Made by a program: the position numbers and the translations under genes. This document shows positions 57,169-64,000 of a stretch of DNA of 64,000 nt, one piece after another (position 1 is the first letter of the stretch; every line of letters begins with the position of its first letter). Source of the DNA: Oscillatoria sp. (GTDB lineage: Bacteria; Cyanobacteriota; Cyanobacteriia; Cyanobacteriales; Laspinemataceae). The stretch covers positions 1 to 64,000 of the forward strand of contig JAABSJ010000005.1 in the NCBI GenBank assembly GCA_011390515.1. The letters are read 5' to 3'. The notes beneath the pieces are model-generated. The model made no database searches. It was not told the origin of the DNA and saw only the letters and a program-made list of their open reading frames with translations.

Positions 57169-59508
57169 GTGCAAGAAGACTTTAGACTCATCCTTGACTT
57201 AGTAACGATGCTGGCCGCTGCTGCTAGTGGTGGTTTATTCGCGTCCCTCCTCGGTCAACCGGCTATTCTGGGCTATTTACTCGGGGGAATTATCGTCGGT
57301 CCTGCCGGTTTGGGATGGATCAAAGAACTGATTCAAGTCGAAACCCTGGCTCAATTTGGCGTCGCCTTACTGTTATTTGCCCTAGGAGTTGAGTTTTCCT
57401 TTGCAGAACTTAAAAAAGTCAAAGGGATTAGTCTCGGCGGTGGCACCCTCCAGATTGTCCTCACCATCGCCGTGACGACCTTCGTTTCTCTGGTGATGGG
57501 GTGGTGTACCTCTTGGTCTCAGGGCGTCTTCTTAGGGGCCATTCTCTCCCTCTCCTCCACCGCAGTGGTCCTGAAATGTTTGATGGAACGCAATGAACTC
57601 CCCACCTTACATGGTCAGGTGATGCTGGGGATTTTGGTGGTGCAAGATTTAGCCTTGGGATTCATGTTAGCGGTGTTACCGGCCCTAAACGAACCCCCGG
57701 AGGCGATCGGGATTGCGGTGATTTCTGCGGTGGTGCGAATTGGCCTGTTTGCCGTGGCAGCAGTAGCGGTGGGGTTATTCCTCGTTCCCCAGTTGCTGAG
57801 GTTTCTGGCTAAAACGGAGAGTCAAGAACTGTTTTTACTCGGGGTGATTGCCTTATGTTTGGGAATTGCCTTAGTCACCTACTACCTGGGTTTTTCCATT
57901 GAAATGGGGGCCTTCGTCGCCGGGTTGATGATTTCTGAGGTGGAATATGCGGACCAAACCCTGACTTATGTCGAACCCCTGCGAGATATTTTGGCGGCCC
58001 TGTTTTTTGTGTCTGTGGGAATGCTGATTGACCCGGTGTTTCTCTGGCAGAATCTGGAACTGATTCTGGGGTTAGTCTGTTTGGTGTTTGTGGGCAAATT
58101 TTTAATTATCACCCCGATTGTGACCAGCTTTGGCTATCCCTTGAGAACGGCCTTGATTGTGGGGTTGGGACTGGCGCAAATTGGGGAATTTTCCTTTGTG
58201 TTGACGGCCCAGGGACTGGCGACGGGGTTGGTGTCTCGTCCGGTGTATCTGTTGATTTTAGGCACGACGGCGGTGACTCTGGTGGTGACGCCATTTGTGT
58301 TGCGACTGGTGCCGAAATTGCTGGATTGGGCTGAGAATCAGGGGGGGTTGGCTCGATTTTTTGAGGATACCAGTGGACCGAGGGCCGCTTCAGAGGAGAG
58401 TCCTTTGCCCGATCGCGTGGTGGTTTGTGGGTATGGACGGGTGGGTAAAAAAGTGGTCCAACTGCTGCAAGCGCATAACTATCCGTTGGTGGTGATTGAT
58501 AGTTCTGAACGGGCGATCGGGCAACTGCGGGCGGCAGGGATTCCCTATATTTATGGGAATGCGGCATCGTTGCACGTTTTGGAAGCTGCGGGAGTGGATC
58601 AGGCGAAGGCCGTGGCGGTGGCCCTGCCGGACCCGATGAGTACAAGGTTGTGTTTGAAGCGATCGCTGGAGTTATCCCCAGAATTAGATGTGGTGGTCCA
58701 GGCGAACCAAGAAAAGGAGATTGAACTCCTCTATCAATTGGGGGCCTCGGAGGTGGTGCAATCGGAATTTGAGGTGAGTTTAGAACTGGCGACTCATTTG
58801 TTACTGGGGGTGGGGTTGCCGTTGCCGGGGATTCGCCGAGAAATTGAACAAATTCGCAGTCATCACTATTTAGAATTGCGTCCAGCGCGATCGCCCGAGG
58901 AAGTCTCCCGGGAGTTACAGGTGGCGGCATTGGATATGAACAGCAAATGGTATCCCCTCCCGGAGGGGTCTCCGTTGGCGGGGATGACGTTAGAACAAAC
59001 GGATCTGCGCCGACTCAGTGGGGTGAGTTTGATGGCGATTCGGCGCGCCAATGGGGAAGAAATCGACTATCCCACAGCGGATACAGCCTTGGTGACGGGG
59101 GATAAACTCTTGGTGGTGGGACAAGGGGAAGAACTGACTACGTTTGACCAGTTAGCCCGAGGAGAGGTGGCGATTCCCCAAGAAAATCGCTCCTGTCAAT
59201 GGCTGATGGTCCCAGAACAGAGTCCGATCAGCGATAAAACCTTGGCGCAACTGGATTTGCGGGCGGAGTATGAGGTCCAGGTGCAAGCGATTCGCCGGGA
59301 AGGGCAGTTTATTCGCTTTCCTCATGGGGGGACTCAGGTGCAAGGGGGCGATCGCCTGCTGCTGTGCGGCAGTCTCCTCTCCCTAAAACGGATTCAAATG
59401 TGGTTGGCCCCTAATCCGGGCCAATCTTCTGTACCGATCACGGTTGCCCTGAGCAAAGCTCACCAAAGTGAACCCCTGAAGGAGGGGTTACCCAGCGATC
59501 GGGGCTAA
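57169..59508 (+). CDS. KefB/CPA2-type cation:proton antiporter with TrkA-N and TrkA-C domains
   Basis: GTG start; SLLGQPAILGYLLGGIIVGPAGLG; RVVVCGYGRVGKKVVQLLQAHNYPLVVID; TrkA-C LPEGSPLAGMTLEQTDLRR. Confidence 0.94.
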   Translation: MQEDFRLILDLVTMLAAAASGGLFASLLGQPAILGYLLGGIIVGPAGLGWIKELIQVETLAQFGVALLLFALGVEFSFAELKKVKGISLGGGTLQIVLTIAVTTFVSLVMGWCTSWSQGVFLGAILSLSSTAVVLKCLMERNELPTLHGQVMLGILVVQDLALGFMLAVLPALNEPPEAIGIAVISAVVRIGLFAVAAVAVGLFLVPQLLRFLAKTESQELFLLGVIALCLGIALVTYYLGFSIEMGAFVAGLMISEVEYADQTLTYVEPLRDILAALFFVSVGMLIDPVFLWQNLELILGLVCLVFVGKFLIITPIVTSFGYPLRTALIVGLGLAQIGEFSFVLTAQGLATGLVSRPVYLLILGTTAVTLVVTPFVLRLVPKLLDWAENQGGLARFFEDTSGPRAASEESPLPDRVVVCGYGRVGKKVVQLLQAHNYPLVVIDSSERAIGQLRAAGIPYIYGNAASLHVLEAAGVDQAKAVAVALPDPMSTRLCLKRSLELSPELDVVVQANQEKEIELLYQLGASEVVQSEFEVSLELATHLLLGVGLPLPGIRREIEQIRSHHYLELRPARSPEEVSRELQVAALDMNSKWYPLPEGSPLAGMTLEQTDLRRLSGVSLMAIRRANGEEIDYPTADTALVTGDKLLVVGQGEELTTFDQLARGEVAIPQENRSCQWLMVPEQSPISDKTLAQLDLRAEYEVQVQAIRREGQFIRFPHGGTQVQGGDRLLLCGSLLSLKRIQMWLAPNPGQSSVPITVALSKAHQSEPLKEGLPSDRG

Positions 59509-59672
59509 GGGGGTCCGGTTGTGATCGGTCTATTTTCTGGATTAGCCCGCGCCCGCTGGCTTTGTTCCTGTAGCCCCACCCTTTAGTGCGCGGGTTTTAA
59601 CAGGTCTTTGACAATCGAATTTGGTATAAAGGGGGTCCGGTTTGGGCCAAATCAGGCCAGACCGGACAAGGG

Positions 59673-59885
59673 TCAAGATTTGGGTTTCAGATAAACAATG
59701 GAATGACGCCAGACGATGGTTTGTTTATCGTAGTGATCCAGGATAGAAATGCAGTGTTTATCTTGCCAGAAAATTTTACCGGCTAACAAATCTCCGGTAA
59801 CCAGTTTAAGTTCTACCTCGTGTTTGTCTTTAATAAAATTTTGAACTTGGCGAATGCTAGGTAAGTTAGTATCGAAGTCAGACAT
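59673..59885 (-). CDS. hfq: Cyanobacterial Hfq-like protein
   Basis: MSDFDTNLPSIRQVQNFIKDKHEVELKLVTGDLLAGKIFWQDKHCISILDHYDKQTIVWRHSIVYLKP; divergent from dapF. Confidence 0.9.
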   Translation of the reverse strand: MSDFDTNLPSIRQVQNFIKDKHEVELKLVTGDLLAGKIFWQDKHCISILDHYDKQTIVWRHSIVYLKPKS

Positions 59886-60049
59886 GATTGGGTCTCAACG
59901 AGAGAAAATTGGGCATGAAAATCAAAGCACATCGGACAAAATTCAGGCAGGCTGGTTATTTTGCCTCGATGTTCACAGGAGCAACCGGCTTTATAACTCA
60001 TGTTAACCCGTGATGGAATCAACTCAGGTCCGGTCAGGATTCACAGCCG

Positions 60050-60149
60050 CAGGACTTACGCAATCTTTAACACTCAACCCTAAATGTAGAGGCGATTCTC
60101 GAATCGCCTCTACATTTAGAGGGAATTCTCAAAATCTGCGTCAGTCCTG
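60050..60149. mobile_element. Family E mini-element, copy 2 (100 bp)
   Basis: Ends CAGGACTTACGCA / TGCGTCAGTCCTG; central TAAATGTAGAGGCGATTC..GAATCGCCTCTACATTTA. Confidence 0.88.
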
Positions 60150-60301
60150 ACCCGGAATAGCCTGCTTCATGTGAGGCAGCAAGACGGCGATCGGGCTTTT
60201 ACCGTGGGATCAAGATTTCGGTCCCAAAAGTGGGAACTATAACATCGGGTATTATCAAATAAAACCAGGACAAGAACCCGAACTTTTCGCGAGTACAAGC
60301 T

Positions 60302-61156
60302 ATGACGTTAGAGTTTACTAAATATCAAGGTTTGGGAAATGATTTCATTCTGATTGACAACCGTCAGAACCCAGAACCGATGATAACGCCTTCCCAGGCC
60401 GAACAGTTATGCGATCGCAACTTTGGTATCGGTGCCGATGGGGTGATTTTTGCCCTGCCGCCTACGGAACCGGACACCGACTACACCATGCGGATTTATA
60501 ACTCCGATGCCTCAGAACCGGAAATGTGCGGCAATGGCATCCGCTGTTTAGCGCGGTTTCTCGTGGACTTGGGAGTTCCCCCCCGGAGTTCAGCAACGGG
60601 AACCGGAGAATATCGGATTCAGACCCTAGCAGGGGTGATGACCCTAACCCTCAAATCCGACGGTCAAGTTACGGTAGATATGGGCCTGCCTCGGTTGCTG
60701 AGTTCAGAAATTCCCACAACCCTTTGCTCTCCCGAGGAAAAGGCGGTTAATGTCCCCTTATCCGTGGCCGGAAAGACCTGGGATGTGACCTGCGTCAGCA
60801 TGGGAAATCCCCACTGCATTACCTTTGTAGAGGATGTGGATGCGGTGGATCTGGCTGGGGTTGGTCCTCAGTTTGAGAATCACCCGGTTTTTCCGAAGCG
60901 GACCAATACGGAATTTATTCAAGTCATGGGGCGATCGCATCTTAAAATGCGCGTTTGGGAACGGGGTGCCGGTGCCACCCTCGCCTGTGGGACCGGGGCC
61001 TGTGCCACCTTAGTCGCCGGGGTCCTAACGGGTCGATGCGATCGCCAAGCGACCATCGAGCTCCCCGGTGGCCCTCTGAACATTGAATGGTCTGAATCCG
61101 ATGGCCGACTGTACATGACAGGTCCTGCCGAACGGGTATTTTCAGGCCGGATCTAG
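60302..61156 (+). CDS. dapF: Diaminopimelate epimerase
   Basis: [51 protein letters not shown]. Confidence 0.97.
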   Translation: MTLEFTKYQGLGNDFILIDNRQNPEPMITPSQAEQLCDRNFGIGADGVIFALPPTEPDTDYTMRIYNSDASEPEMCGNGIRCLARFLVDLGVPPRSSATGTGEYRIQTLAGVMTLTLKSDGQVTVDMGLPRLLSSEIPTTLCSPEEKAVNVPLSVAGKTWDVTCVSMGNPHCITFVEDVDAVDLAGVGPQFENHPVFPKRTNTEFIQVMGRSHLKMRVWERGAGATLACGTGACATLVAGVLTGRCDRQATIELPGGPLNIEWSESDGRLYMTGPAERVFSGRI

Positions 61157-61208
61157 ATCCGCGCCTACATCCAGATCGCAACACTAAATCACAATACGGA
61201 GAACTGAG

Positions 61209-62357
61209 ATGGGTGGAGGCATTTACCTCATACAAGATGAAGACCGGCTTGTAGAAATGATAGAACAAGCCTACGACAACGAAGATCGACTGCAAGAATT
61301 ACTGGAAAAATATCCTAACCTGATCGCCGGAGACCAAATTGACCGGGCGACCCCCAGGCAATGGTTATTGATTTCCCGGGAAATGCCGCTTCCGGCAGAG
61401 GATGAAGTCAATGGTCAATGGTCCTTTGAACATTTATTTATCGACCAAAATGCTATTCCCACCTTAGTGGCCGTCAAACATACTCAAGATACCCGAATTC
61501 GCCGGGAAATTGTGGGTCAAATGTTAGAATATGCGGCTAATGTTTTAAGCTATTGGCCCATTGAGTCCATCATTACCCAATTTGAATCCAATTGCCGGGA
61601 TGTGGGTCGCGACCCTGAACAAGTCTTTGAAGAATTTCTCGGAGTCGATGCTCATGAGGACCGCTTCTGGGATAAAGTTAAAACCAACCTCCAAGCGGGC
61701 AAACTTCGATTAGTCTTTGTCTCTGATGAAATTTCTCCTGAACTTAGACGAGTGGTGGAATTTCTCAATGAACAATTAGACCCGACGGAAGTTTTGGCCC
61801 TGGAAATTAAACAATATGTCAGCCAGGATGGACTCAAAACATTGGTTCCCCGAGTCATTGGTCAAACCGCTGAAGCGCAACAGAAAAAAGCCAGTGCAAC
61901 TCGGGAGAGACGGCGTTGGGATGAAGCGTCTTTCTTTCATGAATTTGAAACCCGCCAAGGGTATGAAGAAGCGCAAATGGCCCGCAAGATTCAACAATGG
62001 GTCCGACGTCACGAACCAGCAGTGGAAGTAGTCTGGGGAACGGGAGATCTCTATGGTGGGTTTCTCGCCAAATTAAAGCAAAAAGGTCGGAAATCTATTG
62101 CGCTGTTTACCGTGGATATTTCCGGTGATTTTGTGATTTCCAGTAGCAGTTATGCCACTCAACCCCCGTTTGATTCCCCCGAAAACTGGCAAGAATTGCG
62201 CTCTCGTTTCAGTTCGATTGGCTTGTCCCTTCCGGCTGATTCCACTGAAACCCGATTACCGACCTTTCCCTTGTCTACCTTACAAGATGAAAGCGCCCTG
62301 CAACAGGTGCTTCAAACCTTTGAATGGATTGTGGAAAAAATCCATTCCGGGAGTTAA
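61209..62357 (+). CDS. PD-(D/E)XK nuclease-like protein with degenerate motif
   Basis: WSFEHLFIDQNAIPTLVAVKHTQDTRIRREIVGQMLEYAANVLSYWP resembles LxxDxxxxPTLVEVKRSxDTRIRREVVGQMLDYA families. Confidence 0.7.
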   Translation: MGGGIYLIQDEDRLVEMIEQAYDNEDRLQELLEKYPNLIAGDQIDRATPRQWLLISREMPLPAEDEVNGQWSFEHLFIDQNAIPTLVAVKHTQDTRIRREIVGQMLEYAANVLSYWPIESIITQFESNCRDVGRDPEQVFEEFLGVDAHEDRFWDKVKTNLQAGKLRLVFVSDEISPELRRVVEFLNEQLDPTEVLALEIKQYVSQDGLKTLVPRVIGQTAEAQQKKASATRERRRWDEASFFHEFETRQGYEEAQMARKIQQWVRRHEPAVEVVWGTGDLYGGFLAKLKQKGRKSIALFTVDISGDFVISSSSYATQPPFDSPENWQELRSRFSSIGLSLPADSTETRLPTFPLSTLQDESALQQVLQTFEWIVEKIHSGS

Positions 62358-62394
62358 TAAAATTCCCTCGCCCCCAAGAGTGTGGTAACCGCTA

Positions 62395-62499
62395 TATAGC
62401 GACCCTAAATGAATTTGACATAAAGTTCATCTCCCCTCTCCCGTTCTGGGAGAGGGGAGATGGGTGAGGGTCTTCCACAACTGATTTAGGATTGCTATA
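62395..62499. mobile_element. Family D mini-element (105 bp) followed by a second inverted end
   Basis: TATAGCGACCCTAAATGAA .. TGATTTAGGATTGCTATA with CATCTCCCCTCTCCCgttctGGGAGAGGGGAGATG hairpin; then GCAGTCCTAAATCAG. Confidence 0.75.
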
Positions 62500-62671
62500 G
62501 CAGTCCTAAATCAGTTTGCTATAAAGATAGCGAGCAAGATGCTCGCACTCCTTAATCGTTAATAGCAAAATTTCCAAAAAAATCAGGAGTCTAATTGTTG
62601 ACAATTCGTTAACCTGAATTGCGGTGAATCGTGACTCCTGAAACGGAATTGTTTTCTAGGTTAATTCGGGG

Positions 62672-64000
62672 TTATTCAATATCCAAAACCACCCCAGTTA
62701 ACCCGTTCCGCTGAAGCAGTTGCATCATTTCATCGACTTTATCTTGGGTGGCAAAAGCTCCAACCTGCATCACCATCCGACCATTAATTCGAGTTCGGAA
62801 GGCATCGGAAACGACGCGACGGACCCGGGCTTGGTCGCTGCTACTGGTGGCATTGACAATCACCCGATAGCGCAGTCCGAGGGCTGCGGCATGACTGGGC
62901 GGAGTCGGGGGTCCATTACCCGCACCGCCACTGGGAGTCCCCACCACGGGGACACCAGCGCCGCCATTTCCGATCGGGGGATTGCCATCGGGGACGGGTA
63001 AGAGGTTAGGCAGAGTATCCCCCGGTCGATTGCCGATCGCCGGTGCCGGTGCAGGGGGTCGCGGTGCTGGTGTCGGTGACGGTGCGGTCCCGGTTTGGGG
63101 GGGCGGGACCGGAATGGGAATACCTTGACCGGGTGCGGGAACTGGCAAGCTCACTGTCGCCGATAAGGGCGGGGGAGGCTGAGGTGTTGTGGCGGTTGGG
63201 CTGGGAAAAGAGGCCGGGGTTGCCGGTGGTGTGGGGGCCGGAGTCGCTGCGGGCCGGGGTAAAGGTAAAGGGCGTGGCGGTGCAGTGGCAACCGGGGCGC
63301 TGAGATTGGGGTTGAGGGTCCCATTCAGGTCTAAGCGTCCACTGGTGCGATCGCTGGCGACTTGATTCCCAAATGCCGGAATAATCTCTTTCGTGGCACT
63401 CCCATTAATATCCATCTGGCCATTATTCCGGACTACATTCCCCCCGGGATCCCCAGAAGTCCCCATATCCGGACGAGAATTGCCAACGGCAACCACCCCA
63501 TTATCCTGATTGCTTTCAATCTGATTATTCCGCAACACGGGACGGGCAGATCCATGAATCACCACCCCATCTCGATTCTGCCGCACCTGATTCCCTGTCA
63601 AGATCGGTTCCGCTTTCTGGCCGATATTGATTCCAAATCCAGTGCGCTCAAATACATTTTCCACAAGCTGGGGTCGGGAGGTTCCATAAATAGTGATACC
63701 GTTGGCCCCATTTTCCACAAAATGATTGCTTCGGATTGTCGGTGCACTATTGCCCACGACGGAAATCCCATCATGTCCGCTGCCGGTGAAGGTATTATTG
63801 GTGACCTCCATTGAGGCGGATTCAACCCACAAGGCATAACCGCTAGTATTGTTATTAGTCAGGGTGATTCCGGAGACCCTGGCTCCATTAGCGGCGACGA
63901 GACCCACATTTTGGCGGGCCGAAGTCCGACTGAGGTAGAGACCCCCGCCTTGGATAATGATTCCCCGTCCTCGGTTGCTGGTATCCCCTTCCAGGGCCAC
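62672..64000 (-). CDS. Right-handed beta-helix (DUF1565-like) protein with Pro-rich linker and SPOR-like C-terminus, truncated by the window edge
   Basis: NTFTGSGHDGISVVGNSAPTIRSNHFVENGANGITIYGTSRPQLVENVFERTG repeats; PTPAPRPPAPAP linker; YRVIVNATSSSDQARVRRVV..MVMQVGAFATQDKVDEMMQLLQRNGLTGVVLDIE. Confidence 0.85.
   Translation of the reverse strand: MALEGDTSNRGRGIIIQGGGLYLSRTSARQNVGLVAANGARVSGITLTNNNTSGYALWVESASMEVTNNTFTGSGHDGISVVGNSAPTIRSNHFVENGANGITIYGTSRPQLVENVFERTGFGINIGQKAEPILTGNQVRQNRDGVVIHGSARPVLRNNQIESNQDNGVVAVGNSRPDMGTSGDPGGNVVRNNGQMDINGSATKEIIPAFGNQVASDRTSGRLDLNGTLNPNLSAPVATAPPRPLPLPRPAATPAPTPPATPASFPSPTATTPQPPPPLSATVSLPVPAPGQGIPIPVPPPQTGTAPSPTPAPRPPAPAPAIGNRPGDTLPNLLPVPDGNPPIGNGGAGVPVVGTPSGGAGNGPPTPPSHAAALGLRYRVIVNATSSSDQARVRRVVSDAFRTRINGRMVMQVGAFATQDKVDEMMQLLQRNGLTGVVLDIE

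Noticed and set aside
58109-58930. 273-aa antisense ORF
   Set aside because: Pro-rich low-complexity antisense frame of the KefB-type antiporter gene; no recognisable motif.

Overview
The window is chromosomal DNA from a cyanobacterium, probably a filamentous Oscillatoriales-type genome. The evidence is very frequent HIP1 (GCGATCGC) octamers, light-independent-looking housekeeping content plus por, a cyanobacterial-type hfq next to dapF, and several cyanobacterial DUF families. Housekeeping genes include serA, prmA, thioredoxin, an hsp20 gene, an HtrA-type protease, por, gyrA, lnt, hfq, dapF, two cation/proton antiporters and several large PAS/GAF histidine kinases. Accessory content includes a frameshifted IS200/IS605-type tnpB, an Mrr-type restriction endonuclease with a small upstream partner, a remnant of an HNH nuclease, a class D-like beta-lactamase, a ParA-like/HEPN gene pair, tandem Uma2 genes, two convergent STAND NTPases, a DUF262 protein and a PD-(D/E)XK-like protein. 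The two most striking observations are: (1) a ParA-like ATPase whose P-loop lysine is replaced by threonine (KGGVSTTTT), overlapping by 17 nt a HEPN protein with an intact RNQIAH (R-X4-H) motif; (2) at least five families of short non-autonomous inverted-repeat elements. Several have readable target-site duplications (12 bp, 4 bp, 3 bp), exchangeable palindromic cargo, nested insertions, compensatory stem changes, and cases where a repeat supplies a gene's start codon. All family assignments come from reading motifs; no database search was run.
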